Both the position numbers and the translations under genes were made by a program. A stretch of DNA of 64,000 nucleotides, taken from assembly GCF_021390595.1 (NCBI RefSeq), contig NZ_JAJEJR010000001.1:1364001-1428000 (forward strand), written 5' to 3'. Numbering within the stretch: the stretch's first letter is position 1; each line of letters opens with the position of its first letter. This stretch comes from Paraburkholderia sp. HP33-1 (lineage in GTDB: Bacteria; Pseudomonadota; Gammaproteobacteria; Burkholderiales; Burkholderiaceae). This document shows positions 25,450-39,068 of this stretch, in pieces. A model generated the notes under the pieces. The model was not told the origin of the DNA and did no database searches. It saw nothing but the letters and a program-made list of their open reading frames with translations.

Positions 25450-27535
25450 TCAGCTCGCTTCTTCCAGAACCACGACACTGCGCGCCTCCACGCGACATTG
25501 TTCGCTCTCGATGGCGGCCTGTTGCGCAGGTTGCACGATGTCATGCGGCGTGTCGCGCGCGGTATCGACGATACGTCGCCAGTGCCGCCCGTCGGGCGCG
25601 GGTAGCTGGACCGTGCGCGCGCAATCGTCCATGTTGAAGACGGCGTGCAGCGCAGGTTCGCCGGGCACTTCGCCGCCCAGCGTGACGACGAGAAGCCGTG
25701 CGCCTGAATCGTGCCAGCCCGGCTCGTGCAGGCGCTCGCCGTGCCATGCCACATCCGGTCTCGTCTGCCCGGGCGAGGGCCGCCCGGTGAGGAAACGTCG
25801 CCGGCGCAGACTCGCGTGGCGCTTGCGCAGCGCAATTAGCGCCTGCACGAAGCGCAACATGGCCGAGCCGGATTCCGTGGGTGTCCAGTCGAACCAGCCA
25901 AGCGCGTTGTCCTGACAATACGCGTTGTTGTTGCCGCGCTGGCTGCGCAGCACCTCGTCGCCGGCAAGCATCATCGGCACGCCCTGGCTCAGAAACAGGA
26001 GCACCATCGCGTTGCGCGCCTGGCGGTGCCGCAGAGCGAGAATCTTCGCGTCGTCGGTCTCGCCCTCGGCCCCGCAGTTCCACGACAGGTTGTCGGAATT
26101 GCCGTCGCGATTCTCGTCGCCGTTGGCTTCGTTGTGCTTCGACTCGTAGCTCACGAGATCGATCAGCGTGAAACCGTCGTGGCACGTCACGAAGTTGATG
26201 CTGTTGTTGGGCAGCCTGCCGTCGTCCGCATAGAGGTCCGAGCTGCCCGCGATGCAGGTGGCGACCTCTCCGATGAGCCCCGGGTCGCCGCGCACGAAAC
26301 GGCGAATCACGTCCCGATAGCGGCCGTTCCACTCGGCCCACGCCATGCCGGGAAAGGCGCCGACCTGATACATGCCCGCGGCGTCCCACGCCTCCGCTAT
26401 CAACGGCACATGCGAGAGCACACGCGAAGACTCGATCGCCCAGGGCAGCGGTGGATCGGGCATCAGCTCGCCGTGCTGGTCGCGCGCGAAGATACTCGCC
26501 AGATCGAACCGGAAACCATCGACGCCCATCCGTACCACCCAGTATTCGAGGCAGTGAACGATGAACGCCGTCACCAGCGGATGGTTGCAATTGACTGTGT
26601 TGCCGCAGCCGGTGTAGTCCCGATAGCGGCGCCAGTCGGCCGCGTCGAGGTGGTAGAAGATATCGTTCACGAGGCCCTTGAAGTTGATGATGGGTCCCGT
26701 CTCGCCCGCTTCGGCGGTATGGTTGAACACGACGTCGAGTAGCACGCCGATGCCGGCGGTGTGCAATGCGTCGGTGAGCGCGCGGAACTCCTGCGGCGCT
26801 CGCGCGGGGTCGCGGCAGTATCGGGGATGCGGACTGTAATAGCTATGCGTGCTGTAACCCCAGTAGTTGGTCAGTCCGCGTGCCGCCGCCGCGGGCGGAA
26901 CGTCCTGCTCGTCGAAGGCCATCACAGGCAGCAGCTCGACGTGAGTCACGCCGAGTTGCTTGAGGTACGGAATCTTCTCGATCAGGCCGGCGAAGGTGCC
27001 GGGATGCTCCACGCCGCTCGACGCATGACGCGTGAAGCCGCCGACATGCAGCTCGTAGATGATCGCGTCGTCGAGCCCGCGCGAGACAAGGGTAGAGCAC
27101 ACGGGCAGGGTTTCCGTCACGATCGCGCGATGCGTCGCGTGCCCGGTGGGATTCGGCTCGCCCGGTGGAGGCCGCGTCCACAGAACGTCGCTGACCGCGC
27201 GGGCATAAGGGTCGAGGAGCTCCCTGTCGGGATCGAACAGCTCGCCGCTTGACTGCGTGTCGCGCGGACCGTCCACCCGCCACGTGTAGTACGTGCCGAG
27301 CGGCAACTCTTCCACCATCACATGCCAGTAGAAGAAAGTTCGATTGCTGTCGGCAGCGAGTGTGACGATCTGAAACGGCTCGGGGCTGCGCGCAGCCTCA
27401 TACAGCAGCAACTCGACGCGCGTCGCGTGGCGGCAGAAGATGCAGAAATTGATGCCGCCGGGCACCGCGCTCGCGCCTGGCGGAAAACGCGACCCGGGGC
27501 GAACCGCATAAGCACGGCTCAATCCCGTTTCAGGG

Positions 27536-27546
<11 letters not shown>
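25450..27546 (-). CDS. glgX: Glycogen debranching enzyme GlgX (alpha-1,6-glucosidase)
   Basis: A 698-residue GH13 enzyme that hydrolyses alpha-1,6 branches left by glycogen phosphorylase. It has an N-terminal CBM48-like domain (residues ~15-120), then the barrel with DVVFNHTAE (271-279), the nucleophile in GFRFDLAS (Asp348), the acid/base in LIAEAWD (Glu385), and VTCHDGFTLIDLVSYESKHN with the third carboxylate. The length fits GlgX/TreX. Its start overlaps the 3' end of glgP by 11 bp, so the two are coupled. Confidence 0.95.
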
Positions 27547-30031
<2,485 letters not shown>

Positions 30032-30064
30032 GGTGCTTTCCCCGGTGCATGCTGCGCGTGACGT

Positions 30065-32461
30065 TCAGAACGGCCAGACCCAGTCGGCGACCTCGGCGCG
30101 GTCCGTGCCGTGCGTATGCGCGTAGTTGAGGTTGCTGACGATCGCGTTTCTCATGTCTTCCCTGAGATGCGCCGATCTGTCCTGCAAACGCGGTACGCGG
30201 TCGAGCACGTCGATCACCAGATTGAAGCGGTCCACCTGATTGAGAATGGCCAGTTCGAGCGGCGTGTTGATGTTGCCTTTCTCCTTGTAGCCCCGCACGT
30301 GCAGATTCTCGTGATTGCGAAAGCGATAGGCGAGCTTGTGAATCAGCCACGGGTAACCGTGGAAATTGAAGATCACCGGCTTGCTGGTCGTGAACAGGCT
30401 GTCGAACTCGCGGTCGGTCGAGCCGTGCGGATGCTCGCTCGCCGGCTGCATCCTGAACAGGTCGACCACGTTGACGAAACGCAGCTTGAGTTCGGGCAGG
30501 CGTTCGCGCAGGATCGCCGTCGCCGCCAGCGCTTCCTGGGTGGCGACGTCGCCGCACGAGGCCATCACCACGTCCGGTTCGGCGTCCGCGTCGTTGCTCG
30601 CGCGCGGCCAGACGCCGATGCCTTTGGCGCAGTGCACGATGGCTTCGTCGATGGTGGTGAATTGCAGGTGTTTCTGCTTGTCGGCCACGATCACGTTGAT
30701 GCAGTCGGTGGTGCGCAGGCAGTGGTCGGCGACCACCAGCAGCGTGTTCGCGTCGGGCGGAAGGTAGACGCGGGTGACCGAGGGGCTCTTGTTGGTGACG
30801 AGATCGATGAAGCCGGGGTCCTGATGCGAGAAGCCATTGTGATCCTGCCGCCACACGGTCGACGACAGCAGAATGTTTTCCGCCGACACCCACGCGCGCC
30901 AAGGCACGTGAGTCCTGCTGATGTCGAGCCACTTCGCGTGCTGGTTGAACATCGAATCCACGACGTGCGCAAAGGCTTCGTAGGTATGGAAGAAACCGTG
31001 GCGGCCCGTCAGCAGATAGCCTTCGAGCCATCCCATCAGCGTGTGCTCCGAGAGCATCTCCATCACGCGCCCGTCGCGTGACAGTTCGCCGCCGTCCTCA
31101 TCCTCGGGAAGCATGTCGGCCATCCACACCTTCTTGCTGACCTCGTAGATCGACTGGAGACGGTTCGATGCCGTTTCGTCCGGGCCGAACACGCGGAAGG
31201 TGTTCATATTGCAGCGCATCGTGTCGCGCAGAAATTCGCCGAGCGGCCGCGTGTTCTCCTGCAGCACCTTGCCCGCATGGTGCACATCCACGGCGTACGC
31301 GCGAACGTCGGGCAGCTTCAGTTCGCGGCGCAATACGCCGCCGTTCGCATGCGGATTGGCGCTCATGCGCCGCTGGCCTTCGGGCGAAAGCGCCTTGAGT
31401 TCGGGGATCAGCGTGCCGTCGGCATCGAAAAGTTCGTCGGGCCGGTAGCTGCGCATCCACTGCTCGAGCACTTCGAGATTGGCGGAGTTGTTGCGCACGT
31501 CCGCAAACGGCACCTGGTGCGAGCGCCATGAGCCTTCGACCTTGTGGCCGTTGATCTCCTTCGGTCCGCTCCAGCCCTTGGGCGTGCGCAGCACGATCAT
31601 CGGCCACAGCGGCCGTTCGAGATTGCCCTTCACGCGTGCCTGCTGATGGATCTCGCGAATTTCGCCGAGCACGGTATCGAGCGTGTGCGCCATCTTCTGA
31701 TGCATTTCCGCGTGATCCGATCCTTCGACGAAATGCGGGGTGTAGCCATAGCCGACAAAGAGCGCTTCCAGTTCCCTGCTGCTGATGCGCGACAGGACGG
31801 TCGGGTTGGCGATCTTGTAGCCGTTCAGATTCAGGATCGGCAGCACGGTGCCGTCGCGGGCCGGATTGATGAACTTGTTCGAGTGCCACGCGGTGGCGAG
31901 CGGCCCGGTCTCAGCCTCGCCATCGCCAACCACGCAGGCCACGATCAGGTCGGGGTTGTCGAGCGCGGCGCCATACGCGTGCGACAGGCTATAGCCAAGC
32001 TCGCCGCCCTCATGGATGGACCCGGGTGTCTCCGGCGTCACATGCGAACCGATATGGCCGGGAAACGAGAACTGCTTGAAGAACTTCTGCATGCCCTCGG
32101 CATCTTCACTCTTGTCGGGATAGATCTCGGAGTAGGTGCCTTCGAGATAGGTGGGGCCGAGCACGCCCGGTGCGCCGTGTCCCGGACCTGCCATAAAAAT
32201 GACATCGAGGTCGTCGCGTTTGATCACGCGGTTCAGATGCGCCCAGACGAACGATAGTGCCGGGCTCGCGCCCCAGTGTCCGAGCAGGCGATACTTGACG
32301 TGTTCGACTTTCAGCGGCTCGCGCAGCAGCGGATTGTCCAGCAGATAGATCATGCCGACCGAAAGATAATTGCATGCGCGCCACCATGCATCGATCAGCC
32401 GAAGTTCGTCGCCGCCGAGCGCGGTCTGCTGCGAAGCGTCCGCCGCGGATTGATTGCCCAT
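30065..32461 (-). CDS. xfp: Xylulose-5-phosphate/fructose-6-phosphate phosphoketolase
   Basis: A 798-residue thiamine-diphosphate enzyme splitting xylulose-5-P (and often fructose-6-P) into acetyl-phosphate plus a triose or tetrose phosphate. Signatures include [15 protein letters not shown] and [15 protein letters not shown], with C-terminal [20 protein letters not shown] chose the ATG at 32461 because AGGAGAGGT precedes it by 5 bp; the 63-residue upstream extension is low in family character. It heads the xfp-glgP-glgX operon. Confidence 0.96.
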   Translation of the reverse strand: MGNQSAADASQQTALGGDELRLIDAWWRACNYLSVGMIYLLDNPLLREPLKVEHVKYRLLGHWGASPALSFVWAHLNRVIKRDDLDVIFMAGPGHGAPGVLGPTYLEGTYSEIYPDKSEDAEGMQKFFKQFSFPGHIGSHVTPETPGSIHEGGELGYSLSHAYGAALDNPDLIVACVVGDGEAETGPLATAWHSNKFINPARDGTVLPILNLNGYKIANPTVLSRISSRELEALFVGYGYTPHFVEGSDHAEMHQKMAHTLDTVLGEIREIHQQARVKGNLERPLWPMIVLRTPKGWSGPKEINGHKVEGSWRSHQVPFADVRNNSANLEVLEQWMRSYRPDELFDADGTLIPELKALSPEGQRRMSANPHANGGVLRRELKLPDVRAYAVDVHHAGKVLQENTRPLGEFLRDTMRCNMNTFRVFGPDETASNRLQSIYEVSKKVWMADMLPEDEDGGELSRDGRVMEMLSEHTLMGWLEGYLLTGRHGFFHTYEAFAHVVDSMFNQHAKWLDISRTHVPWRAWVSAENILLSSTVWRQDHNGFSHQDPGFIDLVTNKSPSVTRVYLPPDANTLLVVADHCLRTTDCINVIVADKQKHLQFTTIDEAIVHCAKGIGVWPRASNDADAEPDVVMASCGDVATQEALAATAILRERLPELKLRFVNVVDLFRMQPASEHPHGSTDREFDSLFTTSKPVIFNFHGYPWLIHKLAYRFRNHENLHVRGYKEKGNINTPLELAILNQVDRFNLVIDVLDRVPRLQDRSAHLREDMRNAIVSNLNYAHTHGTDRAEVADWVWPF

Positions 32462-32699
32462 GCCGACCTCTCCTGGTTTTGCAGCCTGCACCCGAGGGTG
32501 TGGATCGTGCCGGGTGCGCTGCGCAGGCGCTTCGATGAGTGATGGGGTCCGAGTCGCGCCTGTTGGCGGACCTCTATCTACAACGGGGGATTCTTCGTCA
32601 ACCGGTGAACATTCAATAACGCAGAATATGTTACTGCGCGCAGATTGCAAGGATGATCCGTTGGCCCCTCGAGCGGTTTGCAGAGCCGCATTGGCGCAT

Positions 32700-33659
32700 T
32701 CACGCCGCGATCCGATGCTCGTAAAACGGCCGGTCCCGATCGTCGAGAATCGCGTACAGTGCGCCCAGATCGCGCGGATCGGGATTCAACCACGCGTCGA
32801 TATGCTCAGGCTTGATCGGAATGATGCAGCGATCATGCCCCGCGGCGGCAACCTCGGGTGGCGGCTCGTCGGTGATCGCCGCGAAGGACAATAAATCCGG
32901 CTCGCCTTTGCCGCTCCAATGGGACCATAAGCACGCGACCAGCATGTCGTGAGGCGGGTTAGGCCTGAATTCCAGGCGGACGTTTTCATCCTTCTCGCCG
33001 GGCGCCAGCTCACGGCCTTCCATCCGCGCGCGCGACACGTTCTCATAGAAAGCGCTGGCCAGAACGAGTCCATGCGAATGGCCGAATAGCGCTTTCCAGA
33101 AACCTTCGAGACTGTCCCGGCGAGCGTTATACGTGCCGGGATAGCGGGTGTCGTACGATGCGGGCTTGCCGGCAAGGCGGCACTGATAGCGCATCGGCTT
33201 GACGACACGCTGGCCGTTTTCCATCACCATCACAGGCGCGTAGTAGCCCGGGAAGATGCGCGAGTCGGCGGCTTTCGGATCGGTTCGCCCGAGGTCTTCG
33301 AGCCGCTCGAGCGTGCGCTCGATCTTGTCTTGCGCGATCCGCTTGCTCTCGCTGGCCGCCTTGGTGACTTTGGTCTGCAGAGAGCGCTCGGCATCGGCGA
33401 AGCGGGTGCGCTGTTTGAACAGTTCCTGTTCGAGCTTCACCGTTTGCTGCGATCTGAAGCGCTCGATTAGCGCCCAGACTTCCCGTTCCGCGTCGGACTG
33501 CGGTTCCGAGAAGGCGTCTTCCATCGCCTTGGGAATTCTGGCCTGACTGTCCTGCGCACGTTCGAAGAAAAGACGCGCGAATTCATGAATGCTCATCTGC
33601 GCGCCGAACATGCGGACATAGCGGCGGTAGTCCGCCAGAATCTGAGCCGAATAGCACAT
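32700..33659 (-). CDS. SRAP-family (YedK/HMCES-like) protein with coiled-coil insertion
   Basis: A 319-residue SOS-response-associated peptidase-domain protein. YedK/HMCES proteins form a stable thiazolidine link to abasic sites through Cys2. All four conserved residues are seen: Cys2 (MCYS), Asn178 (TYNAR), Glu206 (SAFYEN) and His275 (AGHDR). The Cys2-Asn distance is about 100 residues longer than in E. coli YedK. The extra part, residues ~40-130, is a charged heptad-like helix ([19 protein letters not shown]). The start follows GGAGG. It begins 48 bp after the dnaE2 stop on the same strand, so it is probably the fourth gene of the LexA-controlled imu operon. Confidence 0.9.
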   Translation of the reverse strand: MCYSAQILADYRRYVRMFGAQMSIHEFARLFFERAQDSQARIPKAMEDAFSEPQSDAEREVWALIERFRSQQTVKLEQELFKQRTRFADAERSLQTKVTKAASESKRIAQDKIERTLERLEDLGRTDPKAADSRIFPGYYAPVMVMENGQRVVKPMRYQCRLAGKPASYDTRYPGTYNARRDSLEGFWKALFGHSHGLVLASAFYENVSRARMEGRELAPGEKDENVRLEFRPNPPHDMLVACLWSHWSGKGEPDLLSFAAITDEPPPEVAAAGHDRCIIPIKPEHIDAWLNPDPRDLGALYAILDDRDRPFYEHRIAA

Positions 33660-33707
33660 GGATGCCTCCGTTCGCTTTTGCCGATGATACGCATTTGCGC
33701 GCTCCGG

Positions 33708-36700
33708 TCAGCAGAAGTCTCTGCTCGTCGTCTGCAACTCGCCCAGCAGATGAGACATGTCGACGAGGCGCTGCGCCACGAGGTGCCGTACTTCTCCCTG
33801 ACACTGCCATGTACCGTACACGGCGAGCAGCGCGGCGCCCAACGCCTCTTTGCGTTGCTTTTCAAGGAGGCTCGGCCAGATGATCACATTGACGTTGCCC
33901 GTCTCGTCTTCGAGCGTGACGAACACGACGCCCTTGGCCGTGCCGGGACGCTGACGGACCGTCACCAGTCCACAGCCGCGCGCGAGGCGGCCGTCGCGAT
34001 AGGTCCGCAGCGTCGAGGCCGGCATCAGCCGGTTCGCGAGCAACTGCGGCCTGAGCAGTTCCAGCGGATGGCGGTTGAGCGTCAGGCCGAGCGAGCGATA
34101 GTCCGCCACGATGTCGTTCGCTTCGCTCGGTGCGCCGAGCTCGGGTGTTTCGTCCTGAGTCGCCGCGGCCGCGAGCAGATCCTTGTCCGGCACCGCGGCG
34201 ACCGACTGCCACAGCGCTTCGCGGCGGTTTCCCGCGAGCGATGCCAACGCATTCGCCTGCGCGAGCGCATGCAGGTCCTTGCGGTCGAGCTGCGCGCGGC
34301 GCGCGAGATCGTTGACGCTCGCGAACGCACGAACGGCGCGCGCGTTCTCGATCCGTTCGGCGGCGCCGTCCTTCATGCCGCGCAGCAGCGAAAGACCGAG
34401 CCGCACGGCAGGGCGCGTCGCGCCCGCAACGGGTTCGAGCGATGAATCCCAACCGCTGATCGTCACATCGACCGGCAATACCTGGACGCCATGCCGCTGC
34501 GCATCCTGAACCAGTTGCGACGGCGAATAGAAGCCCATCGGCTGGCTGTTCAGCATCGCGGCGAGAAAGGCCTCGGGCTCGTGGCACTTGAGCCAGCTGC
34601 TCGCATAGACGAGCAGCGCGAAACTGGCCGCGTGACTTTCGGGGAAGCCATATTCGCCGAAGCCCTTGATCTGTTCGAAGATCGCCTCCGCGAAGGCCCG
34701 GTCGTAGCCGCGCTCCTGCATGCCGAGCACGATGCGGTCGTAGTATTTTTCGAGGCCGCCCTTGCGTTTCCAGGCGGCCATCGCGCGCCGCAACTGGTCG
34801 GCTTCGCCGGCCGTGAAGCCGGCCGCGAGAATCGCCACCTGCATCACCTGCTCCTGGAAGATCGGCACGCCGAGCGTGCGGCCCAGAGCGGTCTTCAAGG
34901 CGTCGCTCGGATAGGTCACGGGCTCGAAGCCCTGGCGGCGCTGCAGGTACGGATGCACGGCGCCACCCTGAATCGGACCCGGCCGCACGATCGCGACTTC
35001 GATGACGAGGTCGTAGAACTCGCGCGGCTGCATGCGCGGCAGCATGCTCATCTGCGCGCGCGATTCGATCTGGAACACGCCGACTGTATCGGCGGCCGAA
35101 ATCATCGCGTAGGTCGCCTCGTCCTCGGCGGGGATGTCCTGCATTTCGAAGCGTTCTCCGCGCTGTTCCGAAACGAGGTCGAGCGTGCGCCGGATCGCCG
35201 ACAGCATGCCGAGCGCGAGCACGTCGACCTTCAGTAAGCCTAATGATTCGAGATCGTCCTTGTCCCACTCGATCACCGAGCGGTCCACCATCGCCGCGTT
35301 TTCCACCGGCACGAGCCGCGTGAGCTTGCCGCGGCTGATCACGAAGCCGCCCGAATGCTGCGACAGGTGGCGCGGAAAATTCAGCAGTTGCGAGGCGAGC
35401 TTCGCCCATGCCTGAATCAGGGGCTTGTCCGGATCGAGGCCGGATTCCGCGAAGCGCGCGAGCAGCCCCTGGCTGGTATCGAACCAGTGATGCGACTTCG
35501 CGACCGCATCGACGATCTGCGGATCGACGCCGAGCGCCTTGCCGGTTTCGCGCAGCGCCCCGCGCGGACGATAGGTCGACACCGCCGCCGCGATCGCCGC
35601 CCGGTCGCGGCCGTACTTGCGGTAGATGTACTGGATCACTTCTTCGCGCCGCTGGTGCTCGAAGTCGACGTCGATATCGGGCGGCTCGCCGCGCTCCTTG
35701 CTGATGAAGCGCTCGAACAGCATGTTGCCGCGCGCGGGGTCCACTTCGGTCACGCCGAGGCAGTAGCAAACCGCCGAGTTCGCCGCCGACCCGCGCCCCT
35801 GACACAGAATGTGCTGGCTGCGCGCGAAGCGGACGATGTCATAGACGGTCAGGAAATACGGCTCGTACTGCAGGTCCGCGATCAGTTCGAGTTCGTGCTC
35901 GATCTGCTGCTGCACGTGATGCGGAATCCCCGCCGGAAACCGCCGCTGCGCGCCGATGTAGGTCTCCTGGCGAAGATACGAGGCCGGCGTATGGCCGGCC
36001 GGTACCAGCTCGTCCGGATACTCGTAGCGCAGCTCGTCGAGCGAAAACGTGCAACGGCTCGTGATGTCGAGCGTCGCGGCCAGCGCGTCTTGCGGGTACA
36101 GGTTGGCGAGCCGCAACCGCGAGCGCAGATGCTGCTCGGCGTTCGGCGCGAGCTCATAACCGCACTCATGGACCGGTTTGCCGACCCGGATCGCGGTCAT
36201 CGTGTCCTGCAGCGGCTTGCGCGAGCGCACGTGCATCACGACTTCGCCGAGCGCGACCACCGGTACGTCACGACTGCGCGCGACGAACTCGACCGCGCCG
36301 CGATGCATGTCGTCCATCGCGCGTTGATGGAGCACGAGGCCGACCCATGCGCGGCCGGTGAACGTTGCGTCGAGCCATTCGACCTGCGCGTCGAGCGCGT
36401 CTTCGCTGGCCGGGAAATCCGGCACGAGAATCGCGATGCAGTCGGGCATGCCGAGCAGATGGCGATAGTCCTTCTCCGGCCGCGACAGATCCTGCGGCGT
36501 GAGCCGGTATTCGCCCTTGGGCGCGCGCATGCGCGCAAGCGTGATGAGCTCGGACAGATTGCCGTAGCCGTTGCGGTTGCGGGCGAGCAGGATCAGGCCG
36601 AACGCCGGTGAACCATCGGCGTTGACGAGCCGGAAATACGCGCCGACGATAAACGGCAGCTTCGCTTCCTTCGCCGCGACATGCGCGCGCACGACACCCG

Positions 36701-36857
36701 CGAGCGAACACTCGTCGGTGATCGCGAGCGCGGAGTAGCCGAGTTGCGCGGCACGCCCGGCCAGTTCTTCAGCGTGCGACGCGCCCCGCAGAAACGTGAA
36801 GTTGGAAAAGCAGAACAGCTCGGCATACGCCGGCAGCATCGTGAAGGGGGTGTCCAT
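33708..36857 (-). CDS. dnaE2: Error-prone DNA polymerase DnaE2 (ImuC)
   Basis: A 1049-residue C-family polymerase of the mutasome. It has an N-terminal PHP domain (AITDECSLAGVVRAHVAAKE), palm carboxylates in GEPPDIDVDFEHQRREEVIQ, and the finger region QHSGGFVISRGKL. Near the C-terminus there is an OB fold (VTVRQRPGTAKGVVFVTLED). It carries the translesion activity that depends on ImuA and ImuB after DNA damage. The length is normal for DnaE2 and shorter than replicative DnaE1. It sits 19 bp after imuB. Confidence 0.96.
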   Translation of the reverse strand: MDTPFTMLPAYAELFCFSNFTFLRGASHAEELAGRAAQLGYSALAITDECSLAGVVRAHVAAKEAKLPFIVGAYFRLVNADGSPAFGLILLARNRNGYGNLSELITLARMRAPKGEYRLTPQDLSRPEKDYRHLLGMPDCIAILVPDFPASEDALDAQVEWLDATFTGRAWVGLVLHQRAMDDMHRGAVEFVARSRDVPVVALGEVVMHVRSRKPLQDTMTAIRVGKPVHECGYELAPNAEQHLRSRLRLANLYPQDALAATLDITSRCTFSLDELRYEYPDELVPAGHTPASYLRQETYIGAQRRFPAGIPHHVQQQIEHELELIADLQYEPYFLTVYDIVRFARSQHILCQGRGSAANSAVCYCLGVTEVDPARGNMLFERFISKERGEPPDIDVDFEHQRREEVIQYIYRKYGRDRAAIAAAVSTYRPRGALRETGKALGVDPQIVDAVAKSHHWFDTSQGLLARFAESGLDPDKPLIQAWAKLASQLLNFPRHLSQHSGGFVISRGKLTRLVPVENAAMVDRSVIEWDKDDLESLGLLKVDVLALGMLSAIRRTLDLVSEQRGERFEMQDIPAEDEATYAMISAADTVGVFQIESRAQMSMLPRMQPREFYDLVIEVAIVRPGPIQGGAVHPYLQRRQGFEPVTYPSDALKTALGRTLGVPIFQEQVMQVAILAAGFTAGEADQLRRAMAAWKRKGGLEKYYDRIVLGMQERGYDRAFAEAIFEQIKGFGEYGFPESHAASFALLVYASSWLKCHEPEAFLAAMLNSQPMGFYSPSQLVQDAQRHGVQVLPVDVTISGWDSSLEPVAGATRPAVRLGLSLLRGMKDGAAERIENARAVRAFASVNDLARRAQLDRKDLHALAQANALASLAGNRREALWQSVAAVPDKDLLAAAATQDETPELGAPSEANDIVADYRSLGLTLNRHPLELLRPQLLANRLMPASTLRTYRDGRLARGCGLVTVRQRPGTAKGVVFVTLEDETGNVNVIIWPSLLEKQRKEALGAALLAVYGTWQCQGEVRHLVAQRLVDMSHLLGELQTTSRDFC

Positions 36858-36876
36858 GGCCGCTCATCCGCGCCTG

Positions 36877-38346
36877 TCAGCCGAACAGGCCATGCAGGAA
36901 CCAGCGTTGCTCTTCTTCCGCGTCGCGGCTGCTCACGCGTTCGCGATAGATCCAGTAGCAGCTCTGGTCGTCCGCCTGCGCGACGAAGTAGTCGCGCGTG
37001 ACGAGCTCGCCGTCGAACCAGCCGCTCTCGATGCGCTCGCCTGGCGACACCATGCGCAACGGCGAGCCATAGAACGGGCGGTGCTGGCGCATCAGCAGAC
37101 GCACGGGTGTGTCGAGCATCCACGTCGGGCGCGGCAGATTCTGCGGCAGCGGGCCGGGCTTGATGGGCTGCGCCACCGGCAGCCAGCGGTTCGCAATCTC
37201 CGGACGATGATCGGCGCTCGGCGCGGGCTTCAGCACATTCTCTTCGCCGAGCCGCGCGACCAGCAGTTCGAGCAGGCGCTCGTGATCCTCCTTCGAGCCG
37301 CCCGGTTCGGGAAACAGCGAGTCGGACGCGGGCGCGGCCGACTCGACGTTCGACGCATCGAGCCGCAACGCAATCACGGGCGCGCTCAGCTCGATACGAT
37401 GCAGCCGCTCCTTCAGGAGTCGCATCAGATGTTCTTCGCGCCAGCTCGGCTCGCCGAGCGCGACGTCGATGGTGGTCGGCTCGATCGCAGCGCGGCCGCG
37501 CTCGTGTTCGAGCGACAGGCGAATGCCGGTGACCGCGAGCTGTTTCGCGCACAGCCAGCCGCACAGCTGCACGACCAGCCGCTGCGCGCCGAACACCGCG
37601 CCATCCGCGTGTTCGAGCCGGTCCGGCATCTCGATGCGCGCGCTGAACGTGGGCGGCAGTTCGAGCCAGTCGAACAGTTCGGGCGCGCTCCCGAACGCGC
37701 GGTCGAGCGAGTCGAGCAGATGTTCGCCGCAGCGGCGCTGCAAGCCGGCGCGGGGCAGGCGGCGCAGATCGGCGATGCACTCGCAACCTAGGCCGGTGAA
37801 CCAGTCGGCGAACGGGCGGACTTCGGGCACGGCGAGCATCGGCAGGGCAGACAGGCGCTGTTCGAGCGATGCGAGTTTCAACACGCGCCGGTTGCCATAT
37901 TTCGCGAGCAGCCACGCGCCCTGGCCGGTCGGCGCGGCACTGATGCGCGCGGTGAAGCCGAGCGCAGCGAGGATGGCCTTCGCGTCGCGGCACAGCACGA
38001 GCAGGCCGCCGAAAAGCCGCAGACTCGCGCCGATCTCGACGATGACCGTCGCTTCGTCGAGCAGCGCGACTTCAGGCGAGAAGCGCATCAGCGCGACACC
38101 CACCTCGCGATGGGCAGCCGCCTCGCGGCCGCTATCGCGCTCGAACATCTCCGTTTCCGGTGACAACGTCAGCACGCCCCCGCGCTTCATGCCGGGGCGC
38201 ACGCCCGCCGAGCGCGCGGTGGGGTCGGCCATGACCACCTTGTCTTTCTCCAGCACCGCGCAGCCATGCGCGGGCTCAGGCGACCACTTCGGCCTGAAGA
38301 CCTCGAGCGGCAACTTTGGCAGATGAACGGCGAGAAAGACGCGCAT
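36877..38346 (-). CDS. imuB: ImuB, inactive Y-family polymerase homologue
   Basis: A 489-residue ImuB. It begins MRVFLAVHLPKLPLEV, the family start, in which the Y-polymerase metal-binding DMDAFFA is lost. The second catalytic motif (S-[IV]-D-E) is also absent, replaced by VIVEIGASLRLFGG. It acts as a scaffold linking DnaE2, ImuA and the beta clamp. The C-terminal WFLHGLFG ending is typical of proteobacterial members. Its 5' end overlaps imuA by 71 bp; I keep this start because the conserved N-terminus lies in the overlap. Confidence 0.94.
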   Translation of the reverse strand: MRVFLAVHLPKLPLEVFRPKWSPEPAHGCAVLEKDKVVMADPTARSAGVRPGMKRGGVLTLSPETEMFERDSGREAAAHREVGVALMRFSPEVALLDEATVIVEIGASLRLFGGLLVLCRDAKAILAALGFTARISAAPTGQGAWLLAKYGNRRVLKLASLEQRLSALPMLAVPEVRPFADWFTGLGCECIADLRRLPRAGLQRRCGEHLLDSLDRAFGSAPELFDWLELPPTFSARIEMPDRLEHADGAVFGAQRLVVQLCGWLCAKQLAVTGIRLSLEHERGRAAIEPTTIDVALGEPSWREEHLMRLLKERLHRIELSAPVIALRLDASNVESAAPASDSLFPEPGGSKEDHERLLELLVARLGEENVLKPAPSADHRPEIANRWLPVAQPIKPGPLPQNLPRPTWMLDTPVRLLMRQHRPFYGSPLRMVSPGERIESGWFDGELVTRDYFVAQADDQSCYWIYRERVSSRDAEEEQRWFLHGLFG

Positions 38347-38983
38347 GTCGGGAAAGCAGAACGGGGGTGGGTTGAAGGGGAATCGACAGGGGCTCTGCGC
38401 GAGCGGGCCCTCGTCGTTTCACGATGTCGATGGTGAGGCCTTCGGCCGATGGCCTGAGCGCGAGCCGCAGCAGCGCGGGCGACGCGTCCTGCGCGGTGGC
38501 GAGCGGCCGCACCATGATGAAAAGCGTCTCCGACGACTGCGCCGCCAGATGCAGACGGCGCAGCGACGACGCCTGCGCGTACTGCGCCCAGAAGATCAGC
38601 GCGCCGCAACTGCCGGCGCGCAGGATCTGTTCGGCGGACCACAGCGCGTCGGCGGTTTTCGGCGCATTAATGCGCAGCACCTGCTGCAGCGACAGGCCGA
38701 TGTAGTTGAGCCCGAGGCCGTCCGGCGTGTGCGGCGGCTGCACGAAGGCGATTGGACGCTCGCCGACGGCGCTGAGCGCCGGCCGCAATAACCTCAGCTC
38801 GCCGACGCCGGCCTGCTGCACGAGCAGATCGACCAGCGCGCCGAGCGGCCAGCCGCCGCCGGGCAATTCCGCCGACAGGGCCGGATAGCCGGTATCGACG
38901 CTGCGGCCGCGGCCCGCGCCAAGCTGGGACGCCCGCCACAGGGACGGGTGAATGGCTTCCGGTGCGGGCAGGGCGGCTGTCAT
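38276..38983 (-). CDS. imuA: ImuA, RecA/SulA-like mutasome protein
   Basis: A 235-residue ImuA with the family opening HPSLWRASQLGAG and GYPALSAELPGGGWPLGAL. A RecA-like core follows (LLRPALSAVGERPIAFVQPPH), and a basic C-terminus ends the protein. ImuA helps recruit ImuB and DnaE2. I chose the ATG at 38983, which lies 12 bp from the LexA box; upstream in-frame sequence is unrelated. It is the first gene of the imuA-imuB-dnaE2-SRAP operon. Confidence 0.92.
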   Translation of the reverse strand: MTAALPAPEAIHPSLWRASQLGAGRGRSVDTGYPALSAELPGGGWPLGALVDLLVQQAGVGELRLLRPALSAVGERPIAFVQPPHTPDGLGLNYIGLSLQQVLRINAPKTADALWSAEQILRAGSCGALIFWAQYAQASSLRRLHLAAQSSETLFIMVRPLATAQDASPALLRLALRPSAEGLTIDIVKRRGPARAEPLSIPLQPTPVLLSRHARLSRRSSAKVAARGLQAEVVA

Positions 38984-38995
38984 TTGCGAAAATAC

Positions 38996-39011
38996 CTGTA
39001 TGGATATACAG
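38996..39011. promoter_or_regulatory. LexA (SOS) box
   Basis: CTGTATGGATATACAG is a perfect match to the CTGT-N8-ACAG SOS consensus, with the A+T-rich centre typical of strong boxes. It lies 12 bp before the imuA ATG on the minus strand and 57 bp before the divergent small gene at 39069. Repressor binding here would block imuA transcription until RecA activation. Confidence 0.93.
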
Positions 39012-39068
39012 TATCCTACATGTTTTTTATGAGATAGCGAACAGGCATTTTTTTGGGGGGACGGGTTC

